NCBI GenBank assembly: GCA_934096405.1
Contig: CAKOLW010000013.1
Coordinates: forward strand, 1 to 37,369
DNA length: 37,369 bases
Reading direction: 5' to 3'
Origin: an uncultured Bacilli bacterium
GTDB taxonomy: Bacteria; Bacillota_I; Bacilli_A; RF39; UBA660
Position numbers and translations under genes: made by a program. Shown piece by piece: positions 1 through 7,391 of the stretch (positions within the stretch are counted from its first letter, which is position 1; every line of letters starts with the position of its first letter). The notes beneath the pieces were generated by a model, which did no database searches, was not told the DNA's origin, and saw only the letters and a program-made list of their open reading frames with translations.

Positions 1-37
1 AAAATACTATTCCTGTTCTAGTTTTTAAAAATCTCAT
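1..37 (-). CDS. N-terminus of a second surface protein (runs off the window)
   Basis: Only the first 12 codons are inside the window, read leftwards from an ATG at 37-35 and giving MRFLKTRTGIVF. This matches the start of the surface protein at 10023-11606 (MRILKTKVGLTF), and both are preceded by AGAGGTAGAT plus a few bases and by the same leader, terminator and promoter. It is therefore very likely a paralogue with the same signal/anchor segment. Whether it also carries a hypervariable C-terminus cannot be seen, because the rest lies to the left of the window. Confidence 0.75.
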   Translation of the reverse strand, partial: MRFLKTRTGIVF

Positions 38-61
38 ACATCTACCTCTTTCTTACACACC

Positions 62-92
62 AAAAAACTCATAGACTGGTGCCTATGAATTT
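62..92 (-). terminator. Attenuator-type terminator in the leader of the truncated surface gene
   Basis: On the minus strand a 10-bp stem (AAATTCATAG with CTATGAGTTT, one T-G wobble) encloses an 8-base loop and runs into a T tract. It lies between the leader ORF (127-189) and the structural start at 37, so it must be read through for expression. The copy at 11631-11663 has the identical stem and differs in two loop bases. Confidence 0.8.
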
Positions 93-126
93 AATATAAC
101 GAAAAAACTATGGGTGTTATTTTCTT

Positions 127-189
127 TTAACCCCCCCCGAAATTCGTACCAAGTTTGGTACTTAATTCAAAGAGAATTATTCTTTCCAT
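127..189 (-). CDS. Leader ORF of 20 codons ending in a G8 tract (copy 1)
   Basis: The ATG at 189-187 follows GGAG by 10 nt. The frame reads MERIILFELSTKLGTNFGGG and stops at TAA directly after eight G (top-strand C at 131-138). One extra G would carry the frame on through LKENNTHSFFVILNS to a TAG at 85-83, inside the 5' arm of the terminator hairpin; one G fewer stops after four further codons. The layout is shared with copy 2 (11692-11757) although the peptide before the G tract is different. It looks like a translated regulatory leader rather than a functional peptide. Translation is inferred from the ribosome site, frame and conservation. Confidence 0.6.
   Translation of the reverse strand: MERIILFELSTKLGTNFGGG
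131..138 (-). repeat. G8 homopolymer in leader ORF 1 (candidate slippage tract)
   Basis: There are exactly eight C on the top strand, that is eight G in the leader transcript. The only other such tract I saw in this AT-rich window sits at the same place in the second leader (11705-11712), also exactly eight long. Homopolymers of this length are classic sites of slipped-strand length change. Confidence 0.8.
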
Positions 190-220
190 AGTCTCATTAC
201 TCCTTTATTTTTACATTTTC

Positions 221-249
221 ATTTTACCAAAATATTTTGTTGAATTCAA
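221..249 (-). promoter_or_regulatory. SigA-type promoter of leader 1
   Basis: The minus strand carries TTGAAT (249-244), a 17-bp spacer and TAAAAT (226-221), with an extended -10 TG one base upstream. The spacing and -10 hexamer equal those of the promoter of leader 2 (11790-11818). Confidence 0.75.
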
Positions 250-270
250 TTACTTTTTCAATTATTATTC

Positions 271-291
271 AAAAAAGAGACATAAGTCTCT
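271..291 (-). terminator. Terminator of engB
   Basis: AGAGAC/GTCTCT stem with a 4-base loop, then T6 on the minus strand. It overlaps the engB stop codon and insulates the gene from the promoter of leader 1. Confidence 0.8.
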
Positions 292-874
292 AACCTAAAT
301 AACTTTCCATTATTTCAATAACTTTGTCTCTTCCAATCTTTGTTATCTTTGAAAAATTGATTATATCATCTCCCATAGCAATATCAATAGTTGAACTAAT
401 TAATTTATCTTGCTTATCTCTACCACTCTTATTAATTTTATCATATTTTGTACAAACAACAGTGACAGGTAAATTATAATACTTCAAAAAATCATACATC
501 ATTAAATCATTTTCAGTAGGTTTATGTCTATAATCAACTAATAAAAATACATGTTTTAAATTTGGTCTATTCATAATATATTCTTCAATCATCAATCCAA
601 ACTTTTCCTGTTTTTTATTACTAACTGCTGCATAACCATACCCTGGTACATCTACTAAATAACATAAATTATCTATATTATAAAAGTTAAGTGTCTGAGT
701 TTTACCTGGCTTACTACTAATTCTAGCAAGATTTTTTCTATTAACTAACGCATTTATAAAACTACTTTTACCAACATTACTTCTACCCAAAATCAAAAAT
801 TCAGGTTTATTATCAGTTGGATACTGACTAGTTCTAACTGCAACATTAGTTAAATCCACATAATCAAATTTCAT
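290..874 (-). CDS. engB: Ribosome-biogenesis GTPase YsxC/EngB
   Basis: TrmE-Era-EngA-EngB-Septin-like GTPase needed for late assembly of the 50S ribosomal subunit. The G1 loop GRSNVGKSS, G3 DVPGYG, G4 TKYD and a G5 SKITK are all present in order, and the roughly 194-residue length is normal for the family. I chose the ATG at 874-872 (MKFDYVDL), which has GGAAG six bases upstream; a start 14 codons earlier would lie inside the upstream gene and give an atypical basic extension. The gene starts one base after the stop of the DHH phosphoesterase, so the two are co-transcribed. Cytoplasmic. Confidence 0.95.
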   Translation of the reverse strand: MKFDYVDLTNVAVRTSQYPTDNKPEFLILGRSNVGKSSFINALVNRKNLARISSKPGKTQTLNFYNIDNLCYLVDVPGYGYAAVSNKKQEKFGLMIEEYIMNRPNLKHVFLLVDYRHKPTENDLMMYDFLKYYNLPVTVVCTKYDKINKSGRDKQDKLISSTIDIAMGDDIINFSKITKIGRDKVIEIMESYLG

Positions 875-875
875 C

Positions 876-1844
876 TTACACTTCCTTTTCTTTAATATAT
901 TCTTTACATAAATCATCTAATTCACTTATTAAATCATCAATTTCATCTAAAGTTTTAACACGTGCTCCACTAGAAAACTTATGTCCACCACCATTATATT
1001 TAGCAGCAACTTCATTTATAATAGGTCCACGACTCCTAATATTAATTTTATATAAATCATTTTTAACATCTCTAGTAACAAACATCCACACCACAAATTC
1101 ATCAATATTACTAAAATCATTTACCATATTAGAAGCACTAGAAACATCAGCATTAAAACTATTTACTATATCATTTTCTAATATAATATATGCAAATTTA
1201 TTTTTAGTTACTTTCATATTAGAAGCAATATACCCCATTAACCTAACTTCACTCATAGGTTTCTTATAAATATCATCATATAACTTTTGTAATACTATCT
1301 TATACTTTTTAACTAAATCAGCTACTTTATATAGAATTTTTTCATCAGTTGGATAAAATAAGAATCTATTAGAATCACTAATTATTCCAATTAATAAAGT
1401 CTTTGCAATATGTTCATTCATCTTAAGTTTAGTATTATTAACTAAATCTAAAAGTATCTCACATGTACTAGTAGCATTTTCATCTACATATTCTAAATAC
1501 CCCATTTTTTCTACAAAAGGATGATGATCAATTTTAATTACATTCTTAAACTTTTCTAAACTTAAGCCATCTACCCTAGACATATTTGGCAAATCAAGAG
1601 TAATGACTAAAGAGTTTTCATAGTCAAAACTAGATACTTTATCTAACTTACCAATATATTTAAATCTAGCAACACTAGCGCCTATAGAATATACTTCTTT
1701 ACTAGGAAATGTTAATTTAATTGCATCTCTTAATGCAACTTCACTTGCTACTGCATCAGGATCTGGTCCTATATGTCTTACTATATATATAGTTTTAAAT
1801 TTTCTAATCTCACTATAAATACTCTTTAACTTATCTTTATTCAT
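876..1844 (-). CDS. DHH/DHHA1 phosphoesterase, NrnA-like (oligoribonuclease/pAp phosphatase type)
   Basis: 322 residues with the DHH-family Mn-binding motifs RHIGPDPDA near residue 23 and IDHHP near residue 105, and the C-terminal DHHA1 substrate-binding signature GGGHKFSSGA. NrnA-type enzymes degrade 2-5 nt RNA ends and pAp; related GdpP-type proteins hydrolyse c-di-AMP but carry membrane and PAS parts that are absent here. The size and two-domain layout fit NrnA; substrate choice among pAp, nanoRNA and pApA cannot be settled from sequence. It sits between ackA and engB with short gaps, in one likely transcription unit. Confidence 0.85.
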   Translation of the reverse strand: MNKDKLKSIYSEIRKFKTIYIVRHIGPDPDAVASEVALRDAIKLTFPSKEVYSIGASVARFKYIGKLDKVSSFDYENSLVITLDLPNMSRVDGLSLEKFKNVIKIDHHPFVEKMGYLEYVDENATSTCEILLDLVNNTKLKMNEHIAKTLLIGIISDSNRFLFYPTDEKILYKVADLVKKYKIVLQKLYDDIYKKPMSEVRLMGYIASNMKVTKNKFAYIILENDIVNSFNADVSSASNMVNDFSNIDEFVVWMFVTRDVKNDLYKINIRSRGPIINEVAAKYNGGGHKFSSGARVKTLDEIDDLISELDDLCKEYIKEKEV

Positions 1845-1856
1845 AACTTCTCTTTT

Positions 1857-3035
1857 CTATATACATAAATTATATGTATCTCTTGCTATCATTAACTCTT
1901 CGTCAGTAGGTACTATATATGCAGGTATTGTTGAATCATCACTAGTAATTAGAGTTTCTACTCCTCTTACATTATTTCTTTCTTCATCAACTTTAACACC
2001 CAACACCCTTAGTCCATCTAATACTTCACGTCTAGTTGATATAGAATTTTCTCCTACACCTGCAGTAAATATAATTGCATCACATCCACCTAATTCTACA
2101 TAGTATTTTGCAATGTAGTCTATTATTCTCCTTACATACATCTTTTGTGCAAGTTCACATCTATGATTACCTTTACTAATTCCTTCTTCTATATCTCTCG
2201 AATCACTACTTACTCCACTAATTCCAAGTAATCCACTTTCTTTATTAAGAATTGTATCCATTTCTTTAGAATTAATTTTTAATTTATCCATCATATAAGG
2301 TACTATAGTAGCATCTATATCTCCACATCTACTTCCCATTATAAGTCCAGCATTTGGAGTTAATCCCATACTTGTATTAACACATTTACCATCTTTAACA
2401 GCACTTATAGAAGCACCATTTCCTATATGACATGTAATTAATTTAGTATTATTTCTTCCTAAAATTTCATTCATTCTAGCACTTACATATTTATGACTTG
2501 TTCCATGAGCTCCATATCTTCTTATTTTATAATCACTAGCCCATTCATATGGTAAAGCATACATATATGTTTCTTCTGCCATTGTTTGATGGAATGCAGT
2601 ATCAAATACTACTGTTTGAACAGCATTAGGCATAACTTCTTGACTAGCTCTGATACCAACTATAGCTGCTGGATTATGTAGAGGCGCTAAGGCACTTAAT
2701 TCATCTATTTTTGATACAACATCTTCATCTACTACAACTGTTCTATCAAAATAACTTCCTCCCTGAACTATTCTATGTCCTACGCCTTTAATTTCATCAA
2801 GATTTTTAACTAATCCTAAATCAATTAATTCTTTAATTAATAATTCAAAAGCTACTTTATGTGTAGGTAATTCCACTTCTTTCTTTATCTTTTCTCCATT
2901 GAATTTAATAGTATAAAAACTATTATCTATTCCTATTCTTTCAAATACACCGCTTATTAAAGCTAACTCCTCAGGCATTTCATATAATTGAAACTTTAAA
3001 CTACTACTACCTGCATTTACACTTAATATTTTCAT
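1857..3035 (-). CDS. ackA: Acetate kinase
   Basis: Interconverts acetyl phosphate + ADP and acetate + ATP; final ATP-yielding step of acetate fermentation. The N-terminus KILSVNAGSSSLKF, GAHGTSHKYVS and the GHRIVQGG and FTAGVGENS motifs are diagnostic of the ASKHA-fold acetokinase family, and the roughly 392-residue length is standard. The start at ATG 3035 has GGAG five bases before it; six upstream codons in frame are not needed. A TATAAT at 3063-3058 is a likely -10 although the -35 is poor. No pta gene is in the window. Confidence 0.96.
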   Translation of the reverse strand: MKILSVNAGSSSLKFQLYEMPEELALISGVFERIGIDNSFYTIKFNGEKIKKEVELPTHKVAFELLIKELIDLGLVKNLDEIKGVGHRIVQGGSYFDRTVVVDEDVVSKIDELSALAPLHNPAAIVGIRASQEVMPNAVQTVVFDTAFHQTMAEETYMYALPYEWASDYKIRRYGAHGTSHKYVSARMNEILGRNNTKLITCHIGNGASISAVKDGKCVNTSMGLTPNAGLIMGSRCGDIDATIVPYMMDKLKINSKEMDTILNKESGLLGISGVSSDSRDIEEGISKGNHRCELAQKMYVRRIIDYIAKYYVELGGCDAIIFTAGVGENSISTRREVLDGLRVLGVKVDEERNNVRGVETLITSDDSTIPAYIVPTDEELMIARDTYNLCI

Positions 3036-3053
3036 ATATACTCCTTCTTTCAC

Positions 3054-3215
3054 AAATATTATAACAAAAAAAAATTAACATATCTAGTATTAGTTAAACT
3101 AGACACATTAATTTAATAACAAGTAAACATTTTTTAACTATATATGTATAAAAATTAATTTATTGTATTCCAATATATTCAATTTTTTAAAGGCTTTAAC
3201 CAAATTATTAACATT
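3054..3215. other. Intergenic region upstream of ackA
   Basis: 162 bases with no open frame of interest. It holds the ackA -10 (TATAAT, 3063-3058) and an AT-rich stretch after the AlbA-type gene with only weak hairpins. No RNA gene is recognisable. Confidence 0.5.
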
Positions 3216-4538
3216 CTACTTAATAATCACTTTCCATTTTCCGGTTTTATTTGATCCAATTCTTTCTAAATAATTATTATCAATTAAAGCTTTCATATTG
3301 TATCTTATTTTCCTTTCACCTACACCAAGTATATTTGCTAATTCTACCTGTGTAAGATATGGTTTATCTAAAAGCAATTTAATAATGTCTTCCTGCACTT
3401 TTGGTAATCCTTCTATTTTATTTGTGATTTTATTGTCTTCATAATCAAACTTATTTTTATTATATCTAATACTAACTCTTATAAAATGTGGAAAAAAATA
3501 ATATATACTTTTATCATACTTTTTTAATATTTTTCTAATACCTGTTCCTAAATGCTCAACCAATTCCAAATCTCTAAACACTCGCATTAGTTCCGGATTT
3601 TTGGGAGCTGAATAGCCTTCTAAAAACTCTTCTTCAGTAAACTCACTCTGTATTCCACCAAATGATGAAACCTCTAATCTGTCATTAAAAAACTCAAATT
3701 TTGGTGGATATTCACTAGCCCAATCATTATGAACTAGTGCATTTATAATAACCTCTCTTACTGCATTATAATCATACATTGGATTTTCTTTTCTTTCAGG
3801 ATAAGTAATTTTTGTATATATTTTATTTTCAACCTTAAATTTTTCTAATACTCTATTAGTCGCTTTAATTAATGAACAAAAACCATATTCATAATTTTCC
3901 ATTAATTCATCAACATCATCACCAGCATATTTTGCAACTTTAATAGACACTGTATTATCATCTGCTAGAAGATATGCTAAATAATTATATTTATTATCTT
4001 GTGTAAAAAAGCCTAATTGTTTTTCAAAGTTGTCACCTACATCAAAACCTTTTTCTTTATAATAAATTTTTAAATCAGTAAATTTTAATTCTTGGATAGG
4101 AGAAATAATATTTTTGATAGAGTTTCTTGTTCTTTCTCTAAACATTTTACTTATCAAATGATCATTCATCCTCTCATTAGAACTTCCTACTCTTATAAAA
4201 CAACTATCAGGAGTCATTCCCATACCTTTTAAATGATAAGGCTTTTCTAAACCTCTTGCTATAGTAAGTTTTAAATACTTTTTCTCATTATCATTTAATA
4301 CCTCAATATCAAATAATCCTAAAGTTGATGGTTCAATATTAGAAATAATCCTATCCTTAATTTTTCTCTGTAATAAATCCAAATTATTATTTAACCCTAT
4401 AACTTTGCCTTTATCGTTTACTCCTAAATAAATAATACCTCCTTCTTTACTATTTAAAAATCCAATAACAGATTCTTCTAAATCATCAACTAATTTTATT
4501 TTAAATTCAACTCTCGAATTTTCCATTGTTTTAATCAT
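3216..4538 (-). CDS. AlbA/Schlafen-type ATP-binding regulator with C-terminal winged helix
   Basis: About 440 residues in three parts. The N-terminal AlbA_2 (Schlafen-like) domain has ENSRVEFK followed by GGIIYLGVNDKGKV. A middle HATPase_c_4-like domain carries NALVHNDW, FFNDRLEVSSFGG and EHLGTGIRKI. The C-terminal winged helix has LTQVELANILGVGERKIR. Such proteins are usually annotated as RNA-binding or putative transcriptional regulators with a GHKL-like ATP site, and are common next to mobile or defence genes; a precise role is unknown. I take the ATG at 4538, which has a perfect GGAGG six bases upstream. A 39-codon extension from a TTG would read through the 12-bp tandem repeat (4598-4633) and is rejected. 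The gene appears to be a single transcription unit. Confidence 0.8.
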   Translation of the reverse strand: MIKTMENSRVEFKIKLVDDLEESVIGFLNSKEGGIIYLGVNDKGKVIGLNNNLDLLQRKIKDRIISNIEPSTLGLFDIEVLNDNEKKYLKLTIARGLEKPYHLKGMGMTPDSCFIRVGSSNERMNDHLISKMFRERTRNSIKNIISPIQELKFTDLKIYYKEKGFDVGDNFEKQLGFFTQDNKYNYLAYLLADDNTVSIKVAKYAGDDVDELMENYEYGFCSLIKATNRVLEKFKVENKIYTKITYPERKENPMYDYNAVREVIINALVHNDWASEYPPKFEFFNDRLEVSSFGGIQSEFTEEEFLEGYSAPKNPELMRVFRDLELVEHLGTGIRKILKKYDKSIYYFFPHFIRVSIRYNKNKFDYEDNKITNKIEGLPKVQEDIIKLLLDKPYLTQVELANILGVGERKIRYNMKALIDNNYLERIGSNKTGKWKVIIK

Positions 4539-4597
4539 ATTACACCTCCGAATATTATAAATATATTTTATCAAATAATTTGCAATTTCGCTAGTAC

Positions 4598-4633
4598 TTT
4601 GCCGGTTATTTTGCCGGTTATTTTGCCGGTTAT
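4598..4633. repeat. Three exact tandem 12-bp repeats upstream of the AlbA-type gene
   Basis: The unit TTTGCCGGTTAT occurs three times head to tail. It lies about 60 bp upstream of the chosen start codon and just downstream of a possible -10 (GATAAT). The core ACCGGC is GC-rich against its surroundings. It looks like an iterated operator, or a length-variable 5' untranslated region, for the adjacent winged-helix regulator. Confidence 0.7.
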
Positions 4634-4673
4634 TTTTTTTGCTTTTTATTATCAAAATGTATGAAAATTATTT

Positions 4674-4704
4674 ATAAAAAAACTATAGTGATTTTTCACT
4701 ATAG
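4674..4704 (-). terminator. Terminator after the pseudopilin gene
   Basis: CTATAGTG/CACTATAG 8-bp stem with a 6-base loop followed by a T run on the minus strand. It ends the rlmB-sigH-pilin unit. Confidence 0.85.
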
Positions 4705-4725
4705 CATTTTTAAAATAGAACCTTA

Positions 4726-5145
4726 CTAATTACATCTATAACTATCAGATTTATAATCTGGATTACCTGCATCCCCACATATCAAATATGCTTCTGCTTT
4801 ATTATCAGTAAAAACTACACATCCATTACATTCCTTTTCATTTAAAGTAACTTCTTCTATATACTTATTACTTATTAATGTACTTAATGAAACAGTACCA
4901 CTATATTTATAATCACTACTTCTAGTAAAACTAGAAGGACATCTATTACCATTTATAGGATTTTTACAAAAATCTTCTAAATACAACAAACCAGCTTCAC
5001 TTACCTCTTTTTCTTGAACTTTCATAGTTTTATCAGTAGTATCATTAAATGTTTTAACTATATTAGGAATAATTAACAATGATACCACTCCTATTAAAGC
5101 TATAACAGCTAATATTTCTACTAATGTAAATCCTTTTTTATCCAT
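4726..5145 (-). CDS. Type IV pilin-like (pseudopilin) protein
   Basis: 139 residues beginning MDKKGFTLVEILAVIALIG, the class III prepilin/N-methylation signature: a basic leader, G-F cleavage site, E five residues after the cut, then a hydrophobic helix. A prepilin peptidase would cut after Gly5 and the mature protein would assemble through the helix. Six cysteines in the C-terminal half suggest disulfides outside the membrane. ComGC and other competence pseudopilins share this N-terminus, but the C-terminal domain is not recognisable, so the pilus type is open. It starts 12 bp after the sigma-factor gene with GGAGG before the ATG, so the two are co-transcribed. No pilus ATPase or prepilin peptidase is in the window. 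Confidence 0.85.
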   Translation of the reverse strand: MDKKGFTLVEILAVIALIGVVSLLIIPNIVKTFNDTTDKTMKVQEKEVSEAGLLYLEDFCKNPINGNRCPSSFTRSSDYKYSGTVSLSTLISNKYIEEVTLNEKECNGCVVFTDNKAEAYLICGDAGNPDYKSDSYRCN

Positions 5146-5157
5146 AACTTTCCTCCA

Positions 5158-5745
5158 TTAATTATTATCAATAATATTCTTAAATTTAAGTTTAATTCTC
5201 TGTATTGTATTTTCTATACTTCTAGTATTCTTATCTAATATAACAGAAATTTCTCTATTACTTTTTCCTTCATACTTTAATTCATAAACCTTAAGTTCAA
5301 ACTCAGTTAAACTATTTTTTAATAAAACTTTATCTTCCTCACTTATTAACTTAGTTATAGGAGTAATATCATCTATTTCTAATAAATCATATAAATTTCT
5401 ATCATCTTCTTCATCTAATAAACTATCTAATGAAATAGCATTATTTAAATTAAAATGTTTTAATCTCTTATTAGTCTTAACTAAATCTAATATTTTTCTT
5501 TCAACTACAATTGTAGCATAAGTCTTAAATCCAGCTTCTTTAAATTCATCATAACTTTTAATTGCTTCAAATAATCCTATTAAACCCTCTTGATACAAAT
5601 CTTTAATATCTAACCCAATTGATTTTGCTTCAAACTTATATCTAGAAATAACTACATTTATAATTGTTCTATATCTTTCAATTAAAGTTTCTAAAGCATT
5701 CTCATCATTTTCTTTAATTAATTCTAGTAATTCTGTATCTTCCAT
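5158..5745 (-). CDS. sigH: Sigma-70 family sigma factor, SigH-like
   Basis: 195 residues with region 2 (DLYQEGLIGLFEAI, then a helix ending in VVERKILDLVKTNKR) and region 4 (LTEFELKVYELKYEGKSNRE followed by the recognition helix). It lacks regions 1.1 and 3, as expected for the SigH/Spo0H group. The gene starts two bases after rlmB, the same neighbour as sigH in Bacillus (rlmB-yacP-sigH; yacP is absent here), which supports the name. In related bacteria SigH drives early sporulation and competence genes; the pseudopilin directly downstream in the same unit fits a competence or pilus link, though this is inferred from context only. Confidence 0.8.
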   Translation of the reverse strand: MEDTELLELIKENDENALETLIERYRTIINVVISRYKFEAKSIGLDIKDLYQEGLIGLFEAIKSYDEFKEAGFKTYATIVVERKILDLVKTNKRLKHFNLNNAISLDSLLDEEDDRNLYDLLEIDDITPITKLISEEDKVLLKNSLTEFELKVYELKYEGKSNREISVILDKNTRSIENTIQRIKLKFKNIIDNN

Positions 5746-5747
5746 AA

Positions 5748-6443
5748 CTACCTCGATTTAACTACTTCATATATCATAATACCTGCTGCCACAGAAGCAT
5801 TTAAACTATTTACTTTACCTTTAAGTGGAATACTAGCAATCACATCACAACTTCTTCTTACTATTTCTTTTAAACCATTACCTTCACTACCTATAACTAA
5901 AGCAACTTTTCCTTTATAATCTATGTCAGTATAATTAGTACCATCAGCATCTGTTCCAATTACCCAATAATTTAATTCTTTTAATCTATCAATAGTATTT
6001 CTCAAATTACTTACTTCTACTATTTTCATATTAGTTAAAGCTCCACTACTTGTTTTCATCACTATTGGTGTTATTTCAACACTTCTTTTATTAGGTATTA
6101 TTATATAATTTACTCCTGCACATTCACTAGTTCTTATTATTGCTCCAAAGTTTCTAGGATCTTCTATATGATCTAATATAACTATAAAATTACTATTTAT
6201 ATCATTTTTTATTTCATCAAATGTGTGATACTTATAATCTTCTAAATCAATTATTATTCCTTGATGTAATTCTTTAGTCATCTTATCCATCTCTCTATTA
6301 GTCTTAATAATAGGTTTAATATGTTTTTTATTTATTAAGTTTATAAGTTCCTCATTATTAAAATTATCAACCAAATATATATTTTTTATATTATAATTAC
6401 TATTTAATATCTCTCTAGCAACATTCTTACCAAACACTTGCAT
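5748..6443 (-). CDS. rlmB: 23S rRNA Gm2251 2'-O-methyltransferase RlmB (SpoU/TrmH family)
   Basis: 231 residues. The N-terminal substrate-binding domain starts MQVFGKNVAREIL. The C-terminal SPOUT domain has the three motifs: ILDHIEDPRNFGAIIRTSE, ALVIGSEGNGL and IPLKGKVNSLNASVAAGI. It methylates the 2'-OH of a guanosine in the peptidyl-transferase region of 23S rRNA using SAM. I start at ATG 6443, with GGGAG eight bases upstream, rather than a TTG five codons earlier. It heads the rlmB-sigH-pilin unit. Confidence 0.92.
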   Translation of the reverse strand: MQVFGKNVAREILNSNYNIKNIYLVDNFNNEELINLINKKHIKPIIKTNREMDKMTKELHQGIIIDLEDYKYHTFDEIKNDINSNFIVILDHIEDPRNFGAIIRTSECAGVNYIIIPNKRSVEITPIVMKTSSGALTNMKIVEVSNLRNTIDRLKELNYWVIGTDADGTNYTDIDYKGKVALVIGSEGNGLKEIVRRSCDVIASIPLKGKVNSLNASVAAGIMIYEVVKSR

Positions 6444-6472
6444 TGAATCAACTCCCAATAAATTTATTATAC

Positions 6473-6498
6473 TAGAAAAAAACTAGGAAAACTAGTTT
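6473..6498 (-). terminator. Terminator after the trxB-like gene
   Basis: AAACTAG/CTAGTTT 7-bp stem with a 5-base loop followed by T7 on the minus strand; overlaps the stop codon of the oxidoreductase gene. Confidence 0.8.
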
Positions 6499-7379
6499 TC
6501 ATTTAAACTTTCAATATATTTTTTAGCTAATGTAGCTGCTTCAGCCCCTTCACCACATGCAGTTATTATTTGATATAATTCTTTTTTTATTATATCACCA
6601 CATGCATATAAACCTGGTATTACAGTTTTAACTCCATCAGTTTCAATATAACCTGTATCTGTTAGAATATTTAAATTACTTAAATATTCTGTACTTGGTT
6701 GATAACCAATATAACTAAATATTCCATCTACTATAAATTCTTTATTAGTAAATTTTAATTTATATTGATTATTCAACAATTCTATATCAACAAGTGATTC
6801 ATTTTCATATATTTCAATATTATCTTTTTTCTTTGCTTCTTCAACTAATTCATCATCGGCTTTTACTTCATTTCTAGTTACTATATATAATTTACTAGCA
6901 AAACTACTTAAATATATTCCTTCTTCAAAAGCAGAATTTCCTCCACCTATACATAATACTACTTTATTTTTATATAAAGGTGCATCACATATTGAACATC
7001 TACTTATGTTAAGATTTTTTAATTTATCTTCTAAACCTATCTTTTTAGGTTGTCTGCCACCAGCAAGAATAACAGTTTTAGATTCATAACTTGATTTATT
7101 AGTTTTGATTAAGAATTTATCTTTTTCTCTTTTTATTTTAGTTACTTCTTCTATTTTATATTCTACTCCATTATTTTTACAATGTTCAAACATTTTATAA
7201 GATAATTCTGGTCCAGTAATATTATCAAAACCTAAATAATTATCAACTAAATTAGTTATGTTTATTAACCCACCTGGTGCTTTCTTTTCTAATATTAAAG
7301 TTTTCAATCCACTTCTTTTAGCATAAACCCCAGCACTCATTCCACCTGGACCCATACCTACTATTATAACATCATACAT
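6492..7379 (-). CDS. trxB: Thioredoxin-disulfide reductase (FAD/NAD(P)-dependent)
   Basis: 295 residues of the low-molecular-weight TrxR fold: FAD-binding GMGPGGMSAG at the N-terminus, redox motif CSIC near residue 133 (canonical CATC), NAD(P)-binding GGGNSAFEEG, and C-terminal GLYACGDI. It would reduce thioredoxin or a similar redoxin with NAD(P)H. The middle residues of CSIC differ from the usual CATC, so a TrxR-like protein with another partner is possible. Good ribosome site (AGGAGG). It is the last gene of the yvlD-lgt-trxB string, 12 bp after lgt. Confidence 0.88.
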   Translation of the reverse strand: MYDVIIVGMGPGGMSAGVYAKRSGLKTLILEKKAPGGLINITNLVDNYLGFDNITGPELSYKMFEHCKNNGVEYKIEEVTKIKREKDKFLIKTNKSSYESKTVILAGGRQPKKIGLEDKLKNLNISRCSICDAPLYKNKVVLCIGGGNSAFEEGIYLSSFASKLYIVTRNEVKADDELVEEAKKKDNIEIYENESLVDIELLNNQYKLKFTNKEFIVDGIFSYIGYQPSTEYLSNLNILTDTGYIETDGVKTVIPGLYACGDIIKKELYQIITACGEGAEAATLAKKYIESLNEN

Positions 7380-7391
7380 ATATTTTTCCTC

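Noticed and set aside
131..138. G8 tract as a G-quadruplex element
   Set aside because: A single G tract cannot form an intramolecular quadruplex and no other G runs are nearby; the frame relation explains it better.
4539..4655. 39-codon N-terminal extension of the AlbA-type protein with three NNRQ repeats
   Set aside because: It would start at TTG without a ribosome site, while the ATG at 4538 has a perfect GGAGG. The repeats are better seen as untranslated DNA.
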